Positions 27,535 through 36,235 of a stretch of DNA of 64,000 nucleotides are shown in pieces. The DNA is taken from NCBI RefSeq assembly GCF_039538145.1, contig NZ_BAABBV010000001.1:744001-808000 (forward strand), written 5' to 3'. This DNA comes from Gryllotalpicola daejeonensis. GTDB lineage: Bacteria > Actinomycetota > Actinomycetes > Actinomycetales > Microbacteriaceae. Each line of letters starts with the position of its first letter. Position 1 is the first letter of the stretch. The position numbers and the translations under genes were made by a program. Below the pieces are notes generated by a model, which saw only the letters and a program-made list of their open reading frames with translations, had not been told where the DNA came from and ran no database searches.

Positions 27535-29004
27535 TCAGTTCGTCTCGCGCAGTTCGGGATGCCGCTTGAGGAAGAGGTCCTCGGTGTGTTCGAGTGCGAC
27601 GCCCTTCGTCTCCGGCACGCGGAACAGCACGAAGAAGAACGACAGCGCCGCGAAGACGGCGTAGATCGTGTAGGTCCAGGGCAGCGACCACGCCGACAGC
27701 GGCGGGAACGTCTCGGAGATGATGAAGTTCGCGATCCACTGGGCGGCCGCGGCGACACCCAGCGCCCGAGCGCGGATGCGGCTGGGGAAGATCTCGCCGA
27801 GCAGCACCCACACGAGCGGACCCCAGGTGGCGCCGAAGGCGATGATGAAGACGTTCGCCGAGATCACCGAGACGGTGGCCCACCCGGTCGGCAGGCTGAG
27901 CTGGCCGTCTTGCAGAGTCGCGAAGCTGAAGGCCACGGCCTCGAGCCCGAGCGGGATCGCCATGCCCACCGAGCCGATCAGCAGCAGCAGGCGCCGGCCG
28001 AGCTTGTCGACCAGCGCGATGGCGATGAAGGTGACGAGTACGTTCACGATGCCGCTGATGACGCTGAGCAGGAAGGCGTGGTCACCGAGCCCGACAGCCG
28101 TCCACAGTGAGTTCGAGTAGTAGAACACGACGTTGATGCCGACGAACTGCTGGAAGACGGACAGGATGATGCCGACCCAGACGATGGGGTGCAGGCCGAA
28201 CGAGGGCCCGCGCAGCGTGGCGTTCGCGTTCTTCTTGTCTTCGGCGATCGCCTTCTCGATGTCGGCGATGGCGCCCTCGACCTCGTCCTTCGGCACGATC
28301 GTCGAGAACACCTGCTCTGCCTCATCGCGCTTGCCGATGAGCAGCAGATAGCGCGGCGACTCGGGAATCGTCAGCGCGAGCCAGCCGTAGACGACAGCTG
28401 GGATGACACCGACGATGAACATCCAGCGCCAGGCCCCGAGGTTGATCCAGAGCGCCGCCGTGGCGTCATTGCCCGCGGCGCTGTTGAGAACGAAGTCCGA
28501 CAGCAGGGCGACGAAGATACCGATCGTGATGGCGAGCTGTTGCAGGGACGCGAGGCCGCCGCGCACGCCCTTCGGGGCCACCTCGCCGATGTACGCGGGG
28601 GCGATGACGGATGCGATGCCGATGCCGAGACCGCCGATGACACGCCAGGCGCCGAGGTCCCAGACCGTCTGGGCGAGGCCCGCGCCGATCGCGCTGACGA
28701 AGAACAGGATGGCGCCGAGGAGCATGACGCGCGGCCGACCCCAGCGGTCGGCGAGACCGCCGGCGATCCACGCACCGACGGCCGAGCCGAGCAGCGCGAC
28801 CGCGACGACGAACCCCTTCACGAAGTCTTCTGCCGCGCCGGATACGGCAGGGGCGACGATCTGCTTGCCGATCGCGTCAACGGCGCCGTTGATGACCGAC
28901 GAGTCGAAACCGAACAGGAAGCCGCCGACGGCAGCGGCGATGGCAAGGCCGGTCACCCGGCGGCGGAACCTCGGATCGATCTTCTCGATTTGCCCGACAG
29001 ACAT
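27535..29004 (-). CDS. MFS sugar porter
   Basis: This 489-residue protein has 12 predicted membrane helices and the full set of sugar-porter signatures: GFLFGFDSSVI in helix 1, DRWGRPR between helices 2 and 3, PESPRYLL after helix 6, DKLGRR in the second half and PETKG at the C-terminus. It probably imports a hexose, pentose or polyol by proton symport; the substrate cannot be read. It is a single gene between rpsB and the M23-like gene, with its own downstream hairpin, and looks like an insertion into the xerC-rpsB core neighbourhood. Confidence 0.92.
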   Translation of the reverse strand: MSVGQIEKIDPRFRRRVTGLAIAAAVGGFLFGFDSSVINGAVDAIGKQIVAPAVSGAAEDFVKGFVVAVALLGSAVGAWIAGGLADRWGRPRVMLLGAILFFVSAIGAGLAQTVWDLGAWRVIGGLGIGIASVIAPAYIGEVAPKGVRGGLASLQQLAITIGIFVALLSDFVLNSAAGNDATAALWINLGAWRWMFIVGVIPAVVYGWLALTIPESPRYLLLIGKRDEAEQVFSTIVPKDEVEGAIADIEKAIAEDKKNANATLRGPSFGLHPIVWVGIILSVFQQFVGINVVFYYSNSLWTAVGLGDHAFLLSVISGIVNVLVTFIAIALVDKLGRRLLLLIGSVGMAIPLGLEAVAFSFATLQDGQLSLPTGWATVSVISANVFIIAFGATWGPLVWVLLGEIFPSRIRARALGVAAAAQWIANFIISETFPPLSAWSLPWTYTIYAVFAALSFFFVLFRVPETKGVALEHTEDLFLKRHPELRETN

Positions 29005-29113
29005 CTCGCGTTCCCCTCTCTCCTGCCATCACTCTTTCCCTCCACAGGCGTCGCCGCAACGGATTGCGCACCGAAGCCCTGTTCCGCAAGGGAATCCGTC
29101 GAGCCCGTCTGCG

Positions 29114-29653
29114 ATGCTCGCGCGCATGCTGCTCGCCAAATCCGCCGCTTGTCTGGCTCTCGTCGTCGCGCTCGCACTCGCGCCGGGGCGCGCAGTGGCG
29201 ACGGAAGGTTTCGACGGGCCCAATCCGCCGGCTCCGGCCGACGCGCCGCGTTGGCGCTGGCCGACTTCTCCCCCGGGCCCCGTGGTCCAGCCGTTCGAGG
29301 CGCCGCCCGGGCCGTACGCAGCCGGCCACCGCGGCATCGACCTCGCGGCATCGCCCGGCGAACCGGTGCTCGCGCCGGCCGACGCCACGATTCACTTCGC
29401 CGGCGTCGTCGTCGATCGGCCGGTGGTGACCCTGGCCGTCGGCGACAGCGTGCTCGTGAGCTTCGAGCCGGTGGCCACGGCAGCTTCGACCGGGTCCGAG
29501 CTGCACGCGGGTGAGGCGTTCGGAACGGTGGCGCACGGCGGCCACTGCGACGACCGGTGCATTCACGTCGGTGTCCGCGTCGACGGCGAATACGTCTCGC
29601 CCCTGCTCTTCTATGCAGGCATTCCTCCGGCTGTCCTGCTGCCGCTCGACTGA
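29114..29653 (+). CDS. Secreted M23 (LytM)-fold protein, probably with altered active site
   Basis: The 179-residue protein starts at ATG 29114 (or 29126) and has a signal peptide ending near residue 29. The LytM domain shows the zinc ligands of the first motif (GHRGIDLA, H-x3-D), but the second motif, normally H-x-H, reads CIHVGV, so the first histidine is a cysteine. That histidine is the general base in active M23 endopeptidases, so this may be a regulator or binding protein of peptidoglycan rather than a hydrolase. Its 3' end is 16 nt from the convergent xerC gene. M23-like genes next to rpsB are common in actinobacteria. Confidence 0.85.
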   Translation: MLARMLLAKSAACLALVVALALAPGRAVATEGFDGPNPPAPADAPRWRWPTSPPGPVVQPFEAPPGPYAAGHRGIDLAASPGEPVLAPADATIHFAGVVVDRPVVTLAVGDSVLVSFEPVATAASTGSELHAGEAFGTVAHGGHCDDRCIHVGVRVDGEYVSPLLFYAGIPPAVLLPLD

Positions 29654-29669
29654 CGGTGCCGCCCGCTCT

Positions 29670-30608
29670 CTACGCCCGCGGGTGCGCCTGTGCGTAGCTC
29701 TGCTTGAGCCTCTCGACCGAGACATGGGTGTAGATCTGCGTCGTGCCGAGGCTCGCGTGACCGAGCAGTTCCTGCACGGCGCGCAGATCGGCGCCCCCGT
29801 CGAGCAGGTGCGTGGCCGCGGTGTGCCTGAACGTGTGCGGCCCACGCGGGCCGCCGCCCGGAAACGCCGAGAGCGCGCGGGCGACCAGTTCGTAGACGGC
29901 GCGGGTGCTCATGCGCCGCCCGGAGGCCCCGAGGAAGAGCGCATCTCCAGCTGAGCCGTCACCGCGCGCGAGCAGCGTCGGGCGGCCCGTGCGCAGATAG
30001 TCGACCACGGCCCCGAGCGCTGGTACGCCGAAGGGTACGGTGCGCTGCTTCGACCCCTTGCCCGTCACCACCATGGTCAACCGGTCGAGATCGAGGTCGC
30101 CCGTGTCGAGGCCGACGAGCTCTGACACGCGCACGCCGCTGGCGTAGAGCAGCTCAAGGACGGCCCGGTTGCGCACCTCTTTCGGGTCGCCCGCCTCGGC
30201 GCGCTGCGCCGCCCGCTCGAGCAGCTCGCGCATCTGATCCTGCGCCACCACCCGCGGCAGATGATGGCCGAGCTTGGGTGAGGTCAACCGCACTCCCGGA
30301 TCCGTCTCGCGCAACCCGGCGCGAGCGGCCCAGCTCGTGAAGCTGCGGGCGGCTGCGCTGCGACGGGCGAGGGTCGATGCCGCGAGCCCCGATTCCGACC
30401 CCGCCCATTGCCAGGCGCGCAGCACTTCCAGGTCGAGGTCCTCGAGGTCGCGGACGCCCGCCTCGGCGGCAAACCGCTCGAGTCCTGCGAGATCGGCCCG
30501 GTACGACGTGATCGTCGCATCAGAGAGACCGCGTTCGTACCGCGCGTGCTCGAGAAAGCGTGCCGTCGCGTCGGAGAGTCTCACCCGTTCAGGATGCAGC
30601 GCCCTCAC
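29670..30608 (-). CDS. xerC: Tyrosine recombinase XerC
   Basis: XerC resolves chromosome dimers at dif with XerD. From GTG 30608 the product has 312 residues: an N-terminal SAM-like core-binding domain (about 10-100) and a catalytic domain with Arg in ASGVRVSEL, Lys in GKGSKQR, H-x2-R in HTFRHTAATH, His in LLGHASLGTTQIY and the Tyr nucleophile in that same segment. The GTG overlaps the dprA stop by 4 nt (GTGA), which fixes the start and shows coupling. The start favoured here is seven codons upstream of the RLSDATARF region where homologues also begin. Confidence 0.93.
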   Translation of the reverse strand: MRALHPERVRLSDATARFLEHARYERGLSDATITSYRADLAGLERFAAEAGVRDLEDLDLEVLRAWQWAGSESGLAASTLARRSAAARSFTSWAARAGLRETDPGVRLTSPKLGHHLPRVVAQDQMRELLERAAQRAEAGDPKEVRNRAVLELLYASGVRVSELVGLDTGDLDLDRLTMVVTGKGSKQRTVPFGVPALGAVVDYLRTGRPTLLARGDGSAGDALFLGASGRRMSTRAVYELVARALSAFPGGGPRGPHTFRHTAATHLLDGGADLRAVQELLGHASLGTTQIYTHVSVERLKQSYAQAHPRA

Positions 30609-31858
30609 GCCTTCCGCGCGACCGACACCCACCCGTCCGCGGTTTTGCGAACGACTCCGTCGAGCAGCAGCACCCCGAGCAGCCCGGCGGTCTCGTCGGC
30701 GCCGATCCCGCTTTTGCGGGCGACTTGCTCGACCGAGCGCGGCGTGCGGCCGTTCAGCGCCGTCAGCACGCGGCTGAAGCGCGGGTCCTCAGGGTCTGCG
30801 AGGGGCTCCGGCTCTTCCACCTTTCCGTGCGCAAGGGTGATGACGTCGTCCACGGTCGCAACCAGCTCGGCCTTGTTCTCTTTCAACAGCTGATGGCACC
30901 CGCTCGACGACGGGCTCGTGATCGGGCCAGGGACCGCGCCGATCGGCCGACCGATGGTGCCCGCGTGATTCGCCGTGTTGATCGAGCCCGAGCGGCCGCC
31001 GGCCTCGACGACCACGACCGCACTCGCCATGGCCGCGATCATGCGGTTGCGCGACAGGAAGCGGAACGGCGTGGGCGGAGTGCCGAAGGGAACCTCGGCG
31101 ACGACGAGCCCTTCGCGCGCGATTCGCGCAATCAGCTCGGTGTTCCCGATGGGATAGAAGCTGTTGAGCCCGCCTGCCATCACGGCGATGGTCCTGCCGT
31201 GCGCTGCCAGCGCCGCACGGTGCACGGTCGCGTCGATCCCGTATGCCCCGCCGGACACCACCGTCCACCCGCGCTCAGCGAGGCCCACCGCCAGTTCGGT
31301 CGCGACGTGGTTGCCGTAGCCGGTCGCCGCACGCGTACCCACCATCGCGATCGACGTCTCGAAATCCCCGAGCAGCTCGACGTTCCCGAGTGCCCACAGC
31401 AGCAACGGCGCATGATCGCCGAGGCTCTCGAACCCGTTCGACCACTGCGCGTCGCCGGGCACGAGAAGCTCGCCGCCGGAAGCGGCCGCCATCGCGAACA
31501 CCGACGCGAGGAACTCGGAGGTCATCCGCGGCTGCCAGCGCAGAAAGCCGGCCCGCACCCCGGGTGGCGGCTCGAGGCCTCGCTCACCGTACGCGGCGTG
31601 GACCGCGGCCGCTACGGCGGATGCCTCGCGCCGCAGTTCCGCCTGCGAGGCGAACTTCTGCTCGCGGAACACCAGGTCGAGCGAAGCCGCAGCGCCGAGC
31701 TCGCGCACGAGCAGACCTGCGATGCCGTCCCCCGGTTCCGCCAGCGCACTCCACGCGACGAGCGCCGTCAGCTCGGCGTCATCGCTCGTCCGTCCGGGAC
31801 GAAGCCTGTCCCAGAGGCGCGCACGCTCGCTCTGGGACATCCCCACGTCGACCGTCAT
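30605..31858 (-). CDS. dprA: DNA-processing protein DprA
   Basis: DprA loads RecA on incoming single-stranded DNA during transformation. The 417-residue product has an N-terminal helical region, the Rossmann-like domain with VGTRAATGYGNHVA, GWTVVSGGAYGIDA, and FRFLSRNRMIAAMA, and a C-terminal winged helix (RTPRSVEQVARKSGI...). ATG 31858 overlaps the comM stop (ATGA). The set yraN-comM-dprA-xerC is joined by 1-4 nt overlaps, so it is one translational unit. Confidence 0.95.
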   Translation of the reverse strand: MTVDVGMSQSERARLWDRLRPGRTSDDAELTALVAWSALAEPGDGIAGLLVRELGAAASLDLVFREQKFASQAELRREASAVAAAVHAAYGERGLEPPPGVRAGFLRWQPRMTSEFLASVFAMAAASGGELLVPGDAQWSNGFESLGDHAPLLLWALGNVELLGDFETSIAMVGTRAATGYGNHVATELAVGLAERGWTVVSGGAYGIDATVHRAALAAHGRTIAVMAGGLNSFYPIGNTELIARIAREGLVVAEVPFGTPPTPFRFLSRNRMIAAMASAVVVVEAGGRSGSINTANHAGTIGRPIGAVPGPITSPSSSGCHQLLKENKAELVATVDDVITLAHGKVEEPEPLADPEDPRFSRVLTALNGRTPRSVEQVARKSGIGADETAGLLGVLLLDGVVRKTADGWVSVARKA

Positions 31859-33393
31859 GCGTTGACTCCCTCGCGCAAGTCGATCGCGGCCCCGACATGC
31901 TCGGCGCCAGGAGACATGGCGCCGTCGAGATCGGCCAGCGTCCACGCCACACGCAGCACCCGGACGTAGCCCCGCATCGACAGACCGTATGTCTGGTAGT
32001 AGCGCTCCAGCGGCGCGGTGATGCGCTTCGGCAACCGCCCCGAGCCTTCCGTGAACCATTTGCTCGGCACCCTGGCGTTCAGACCCCATCGCTTGCCCTC
32101 GAAGCGCTCGCGCGCCGCCGCACGCGCCGCCTCGACGCGCTGCCGCGCCTCGGCAGTCGTTCGCCGCTGCGTCTCGCCGGCGACGATCAGTTGCGCAGGC
32201 GCGAGCCGCCTGACCTTGATCTGCAGGTCGATGCGGTCCATGAGGGGGCCCGAGAGCCGGTTGAGGTAGGCGCGTCGCCGCCCCGGGCCGCACACGCACT
32301 CGCTCTGCGCACCTAGTTCATACAGCCCGCACGGGCACGGATTCGCCGCGATTACCAACTGGAATCGCGCCGGGAACTCTGCAGAGTGATGGGCACGGCT
32401 GATCGTGATGACGCCCGACTCGAGCGGCTGGCGTAAGGCGTCGAGCGCCGCAGGCTGGAACTCGGGTGCCTCGTCGAGGAAGAGCACGCCGTGCGAGGCC
32501 CGCACGGCTGCGCCGGGGCGGATGCGGGTGCTGCCACCGCCCACCAGCGCCGCCGCAGACGCCGTGTGATGCGGGGACTCGAAGGGTGGCCGGGTGACGA
32601 GCTCGCTCACCGACCCGAGCTCGGTGAGCGATCGAATCGAGGTCGCCTCGAGCGCCGCGCGTTCGTCGAGATCGGGTAGCAGCCCGGGAATCCGTTCCGC
32701 CAGCATCGTCTTTCCGGCCCCAGGCGGGCCGAGGAAGTACAGGTGGTGGCCGCCCGCCGCCGCCACGATCAGCGCACGGATCGCCTCTTCGTTCCCGATG
32801 ACATCGGCGAGGTCGAGGTCGTCAATGGGCCGCGGCGCAGCCGGGGCGGCGAGAATCGGCTCGACGGAGATCGGCGTGAAGTCGCCCCCGTGCCTGATCG
32901 CCGCCTCGCGCAGTGAGGCGACCGGAATCACCTCTGCCCCGGGAACGAGCTGCGCCTCGGCGAGATTGCCGACCGGCACCATCACCCGACGTGCCCCGGC
33001 CTGCACGGCCGCATGCACGGCGGGAAGGATGCCGAGCACTGGGCGGACCCTGCCATCGAGCCCCAGCTCGCCGAGGTGCACCGTGCCCGCGATCGAGCGG
33101 GCTGAGAGGCTGCCCGCTGCGGCCATTGCGGCCAAGGCGATCGCGAGATCGAATGCAGAGCCGTGCTTCGGCAGCGTCGCAGGCGAGAGGTTCGCGGTGA
33201 CGCGGCTCTGGGCGAGCGACGAGCCCGAGTTCGAGGCGGCCGCCAGCACCCGGTGCGCGGCCTCCGACAGCGAGGCATCCGGTAACCCGATCAAGGTGAA
33301 CTTGGGGAGGCCCGACGTGATCGACGCCTCGACGTCGACCAGCGACCCCCGCAGCCCCTGCAGGGCGACGGCCATCGTGCGCGCAACGCCCAT
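31855..33393 (-). CDS. comM: ComM/YifB family Mg-chelatase-like AAA+ ATPase
   Basis: ComM is a helicase-like AAA+ ATPase that promotes branch migration during natural transformation. The 512-residue protein has an N-terminal Lon-like domain (about 1-165), Walker A GPPGAGKTML, Walker B GVLFLDEAPEF and the cysteine-rich CPCGLYELGAQSECVCGPG insert, followed by the C-terminal Mg-chelatase domain. ATG 33393 shares a base with the yraN stop (TGATG), and homologues start with this MGVART-like sequence. Confidence 0.95.
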   Translation of the reverse strand: MGVARTMAVALQGLRGSLVDVEASITSGLPKFTLIGLPDASLSEAAHRVLAAASNSGSSLAQSRVTANLSPATLPKHGSAFDLAIALAAMAAAGSLSARSIAGTVHLGELGLDGRVRPVLGILPAVHAAVQAGARRVMVPVGNLAEAQLVPGAEVIPVASLREAAIRHGGDFTPISVEPILAAPAAPRPIDDLDLADVIGNEEAIRALIVAAAGGHHLYFLGPPGAGKTMLAERIPGLLPDLDERAALEATSIRSLTELGSVSELVTRPPFESPHHTASAAALVGGGSTRIRPGAAVRASHGVLFLDEAPEFQPAALDALRQPLESGVITISRAHHSAEFPARFQLVIAANPCPCGLYELGAQSECVCGPGRRRAYLNRLSGPLMDRIDLQIKVRRLAPAQLIVAGETQRRTTAEARQRVEAARAAARERFEGKRWGLNARVPSKWFTEGSGRLPKRITAPLERYYQTYGLSMRGYVRVLRVAWTLADLDGAMSPGAEHVGAAIDLREGVNA

Positions 33394-33749
33394 CAGCCGA
33401 CCCCGCGCAGGTGCTCGATGCGGGCGGGGCCGTCGAGGCCACCGATCACCGCGATCACGTCGAGGCGAATACGCCCGCGCGCCGCGTCTGCCTGAGCGCA
33501 CCATTCGCCCGCGAGACGTCGCAGCGCCCTCAGCTTGCGGGGCGTGACAGCCTCGAACGGATGCCCGAACCGGGTGCCCGACCTCGTCTTGACCTCGACG
33601 AACACCGTCGTGCCGTCATGCTCGGCGATGATGTCGAGCTCGCCCCGGCTGCCGCGCCAGTTCCGCCCGACGATCTGGTACCCGCCTGCCTCGAGGAAGC
33701 GCGCGGCCAGCTGCTCGCCGCTTCTGCCGAGGACGTCTTTCTCTGCCAT
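33393..33749 (-). CDS. YraN family (UPF0102) endonuclease-fold protein
   Basis: This 118-residue protein has the restriction-endonuclease-like fold pattern of UPF0102: GEQLAARFLEAGGYQIVGRNWRG, GELDIIAEHDG and FVEVKTRSG, in which the E-x9-17-D-x-E-x-K residues are intact. The cellular role is not established; it is linked by context to recombination genes comM and dprA. GAGG lies 8 nt before the ATG. Confidence 0.92.
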   Translation of the reverse strand: MAEKDVLGRSGEQLAARFLEAGGYQIVGRNWRGSRGELDIIAEHDGTTVFVEVKTRSGTRFGHPFEAVTPRKLRALRRLAGEWCAQADAARGRIRLDVIAVIGGLDGPARIEHLRGVG

Positions 33750-33848
33750 GCAGGAAGCCTCGCCGAGGCATCCGTTGGCCTATGCAACTGAGCCCGGAAA
33801 ACTGGCAGAACCGACCCGACCTGCGCCCTGTGCAGGGCAAGAGGTGCG

Positions 33849-34172
33849 CTACTCGTCGAGCGCGAGCTCCTTCGGAAGCTCGAACTCCTTCGACGAGAGC
33901 TCTTCGATGTTGACGTCTTTGAAGGTGAGCACACGCACCGACTTCACGAAGCGGTCTGCGCGGTACACGTCCCACACCCAGACGTCGTGCATCGTGAGTT
34001 CGAAATAGAAGTCGTGCTCGGTGTCGCGCCGCACGAACTCGACCTCGTTCGCCAGATAGAACCGGCGCTCGGTCTCGATCACGTACTTGAACTGACTGAC
34101 GATGTCGCGGTACTCGCGGTACAGAGCCAGCTCGACCTCACGGTCGTAGTCGTCGAATTCGTCCTCGTCCAT
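33849..34172 (-). CDS. DUF2469 actinobacterial conserved protein
   Basis: The 107-residue acidic protein starts DEDEFDDYDREVELALYREYRD and continues with YVIETERRFYLANEVE and HDVWVWDVYR, which identify DUF2469, a family almost confined to actinobacteria and always near rnhB and yraN. Function unknown. A TAGACT 9 nt before the ATG suggests a separate, nearly leaderless message. Confidence 0.93.
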   Translation of the reverse strand: MDEDEFDDYDREVELALYREYRDIVSQFKYVIETERRFYLANEVEFVRRDTEHDFYFELTMHDVWVWDVYRADRFVKSVRVLTFKDVNIEELSSKEFELPKELALDE

Positions 34173-34181
34173 CGTGGAATC

Positions 34182-34187
34182 AGTCTA
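34182..34187 (-). promoter_or_regulatory. -10 of the DUF2469 gene
   Basis: Minus-strand TAGACT ends 9 nt before ATG 34172 and begins 14 nt after the rnhB stop; leader would be 2-3 nt. Confidence 0.45.
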
Positions 34188-34200
34188 TGGCTCGGTGCGC

Positions 34201-34851
34201 TCAGTGGATCCAGGTGCGACGGTGGTGGTCGCACGGCCCGAGCTCGGCGATCGCCGCCATATGCACCGGCGCCGCGTAGCCCTTGTTCGACACCCACCCG
34301 TAAGCCGGGAAGTCGTCATGCAGCCCGATCATGTAGCGGTCGCGATGCACCTTCGCGATGACCGACGCCGCCGCCACCGAGGCGCAGGTCATGTCGCCCT
34401 TGGTGCGGGTCGTGACCGACATGCGCGTCTCGAGCACCGGGTTCAGATAGTCGTGATTCCCGTCGAGCAGAACGGATGCCTCGTCCACCGGCGCGCCGGC
34501 GGCCCGCAGCGCCCCGAGGGCGCGCCAGCTCGCGAGCCCCAGTGCCGCGATGATGCCGTGCTCGTCGATCTCGGCGGGCGTCGCCTCGCCGACCGCCGAG
34601 TACAGTCCCCACGCGGCGCACAGGGGCGCAAGCTCTTCCCGCACCGCCTCAGTGAGCAGCTTCGAGTCCCGCAGAGCTTCGGGGTGCGCCGGCATGTCTG
34701 CGTCGATGACCACCATGCCGACGGCGACCGGGCCGGCGAGCGCACCGCGCCCGACCTCGTCGACGCCGATGACGTAGCGCGCGCCCGACGACACGAACAG
34801 CTCGCGCTCGACATCGAGCGTGGGCGCCGGGGATGCCGCGGGATGGGTCAC
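34201..34851 (-). CDS. rnhB: Ribonuclease HII
   Basis: RNase HII removes ribonucleotides from DNA. The 216-residue protein has the active-site acids in GVDEVGRGALAGP (Asp, Glu), LLDGNHDYL (Asp) and SVIAKVHRDRYM (Asp). The GTG at 34851 overlaps the lepB stop (GTGA), the usual lepB-rnhB arrangement. Confidence 0.96.
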   Translation of the reverse strand: MTHPAASPAPTLDVERELFVSSGARYVIGVDEVGRGALAGPVAVGMVVIDADMPAHPEALRDSKLLTEAVREELAPLCAAWGLYSAVGEATPAEIDEHGIIAALGLASWRALGALRAAGAPVDEASVLLDGNHDYLNPVLETRMSVTTRTKGDMTCASVAAASVIAKVHRDRYMIGLHDDFPAYGWVSNKGYAAPVHMAAIAELGPCDHHRRTWIH

Positions 34852-35627
34852 GAGCCCTTCTTCTCGACGCCGCGGAACACCTCGGGGTAGTTCGACAGCC
34901 AACTCCACCGCGAGATGGGCCAGCTGATGACGAACGCGCGCCCGACGACGTCCTTCTCGGGAACGAAGCCCTTGCTGGGCAGGTTCTGATGGGCACTCGA
35001 GTCTTCCGAGTCCGAGCGGTTGTCGCCGAGCACCCACAGCTTCCCGGGCGGCACGGTGACGTCGAACTTCTGGCCGGCCGCCTGCTCGCCCGGCTGCACG
35101 GTCGTGTACGGCTCCTTGAGCGGCACGCCGTTCACGGTCAGCTGGTTGAGCACGTTGCAGCACACCACGTGGTCGCCCGGCACGCCGATGACGCGCTTCA
35201 CGAGGTGGTTGTCGCTGTCTGCGGTGCCGAGGCCGATGAAGGTGAAGAAGTTGCTGAGACCCCGCGCGACGGGATTCGTCGGCTCCGGTGTCTGCACGTT
35301 CTCGCTGCCGTTGAGCCAGCCGCCCGGGTCGGTGAAGACGACGATGTCACCGCGGTGGACCGGCAGCAGCTTCGGCTCGAGCTCGTTCACGATGATGCGG
35401 TCGTTGTCCGGCGCGCCCGGGCCGCCCATCAGCGTGTCCTCCATCGAGGCGGACGGAATGTAGAACGAGCGGATCAGGAAGGTCTTGATCAGGAACGACA
35501 CCAGCAGCGCCACGATGAAGATGACGATGATGTCGCGGATGAAGAGCCAGACAGCGCGGCCCTTGCTCCGATTGGCGGTGCGGTCCGCCCCTCGGGTCGC
35601 CGCCGGTTCCGTCATGCTCTCTGCCAT
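34848..35627 (-). CDS. lepB: Signal peptidase I
   Basis: LepB cleaves signal peptides of exported proteins at the outer face of the membrane. From ATG 35627 it has 259 residues, a cytoplasmic basic stretch, one membrane helix (about 25-48), the catalytic Ser in PSASMEDTL and the catalytic Lys in LVKRVIGVPGD, followed by GDNRSDSEDS. A longer start at 35651 and a shorter ATG (MTEP) are possible. Its -10 candidate lies in the loop of the rplS terminator. Confidence 0.95.
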   Translation of the reverse strand: MAESMTEPAATRGADRTANRSKGRAVWLFIRDIIVIFIVALLVSFLIKTFLIRSFYIPSASMEDTLMGGPGAPDNDRIIVNELEPKLLPVHRGDIVVFTDPGGWLNGSENVQTPEPTNPVARGLSNFFTFIGLGTADSDNHLVKRVIGVPGDHVVCCNVLNQLTVNGVPLKEPYTTVQPGEQAAGQKFDVTVPPGKLWVLGDNRSDSEDSSAHQNLPSKGFVPEKDVVGRAFVISWPISRWSWLSNYPEVFRGVEKKGS

Positions 35628-35655
35628 CTCGCCCTTGTCCTGAGGCCTCAACGAA

Positions 35656-35693
35656 CAGAGCCCCCGGCCCAGTTTAGGGGCACGGGGGCTCTG
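35656..35693 (-). terminator. rplS terminator with an embedded lepB -10
   Basis: CAGAGCCCCCG (35656-35666) pairs perfectly with CGGGGGCTCTG (35683-35693), an 11-bp stem 23 nt after the rplS stop. The 16-nt loop contains on the minus strand TAAACT (35671-35676), which would start lepB transcription near 35664 with a leader of about 37 nt. No -35 is clear. Confidence 0.6.
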
Positions 35694-35715
35694 ACTCGTC
35701 GCGGGTCAGCGGCGC

Positions 35716-36063
35716 TTACGCGTCGCGCTTCTCCTTGATCTTGGCCTTCTTGCCGCGCAGCTCGCGCAGGTAGTACAGCTTCGCGCGACGCACGTCACCG
35801 CGGGTCACGACCTCGATCTTGTCGATGATCGGGGAGTGCACCGGGAAGGTGCGCTCGACGCCGACCTGGAAGCTGACCTTGCGGACCGTGAAGGTCTCGC
35901 GGATGCCGTGGCCCGAACGGCCGATGACGACGCCCTGGAAGACCTGCACGCGGGAGCGGTTGCCTTCGACGATGTTGACGTGAACCTTGACGGTGTCACC
36001 GGGGCGGAAGTCGGGAATGTCCGACTTGAGGCTGGCCGCGTCGACCTGGTCGAGGATGTGCAT
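35716..36063 (-). CDS. rplS: 50S ribosomal protein L19
   Basis: The 115-residue L19 has PDFRPGDTVKVHVNIVEG, RVQVFQGVVIGR and RRAKLYYLRELRGKKAKIKE, covering the whole family. It is preceded by a leader of about 130 nt and a promoter box shared with rpsP, so it can be expressed independently of trmD upstream. Confidence 0.98.
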   Translation of the reverse strand: MHILDQVDAASLKSDIPDFRPGDTVKVHVNIVEGNRSRVQVFQGVVIGRSGHGIRETFTVRKVSFQVGVERTFPVHSPIIDKIEVVTRGDVRRAKLYYLRELRGKKAKIKEKRDA

Positions 36064-36194
36064 GAGATTTCGCTCTCTGCGGCCGCCACAGGTCGACCGC
36101 GATCATTGATGATGAAGATGAGGATGTCGCCGCTCGCGTCGTTCCCCGAAGATGGGGCCGCTCCCCTGTGGCAGGGCCGCGTGCGGCACAAACA
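36064..36194 (-). promoter_or_regulatory. Long leader of rplS
   Basis: No gene is seen here. The stretch has several G/C-rich inverted repeats on the minus strand (for example GGCCCC-atcttc-GGGG) and would be transcribed as a leader of about 128 nt if the shared box at 36195-36208 is the promoter. A regulatory role is possible but unproven. Confidence 0.35.
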
Positions 36195-36226
36195 TCCATT
36201 CTGCCAGAGCCGCGGGCAGCGGCCAA
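36195..36226 (-). promoter_or_regulatory. rplS promoter with r-protein box
   Basis: Minus strand TTGGCC (36221-36226), 17-nt spacer, CAGAAT (36198-36203), inside the 14-nt sequence TCTGGCAGAATGGA that recurs exactly upstream of rpsP. Confidence 0.55.
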
Positions 36227-36235
36227 ATCACCCGC

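Noticed and set aside
33826..33839. GCCCTG-TG-CAGGGC palindrome after DUF2469
   Set aside because: Only 6 bp of stem and no following T-tract on the minus strand, so not called a terminator.
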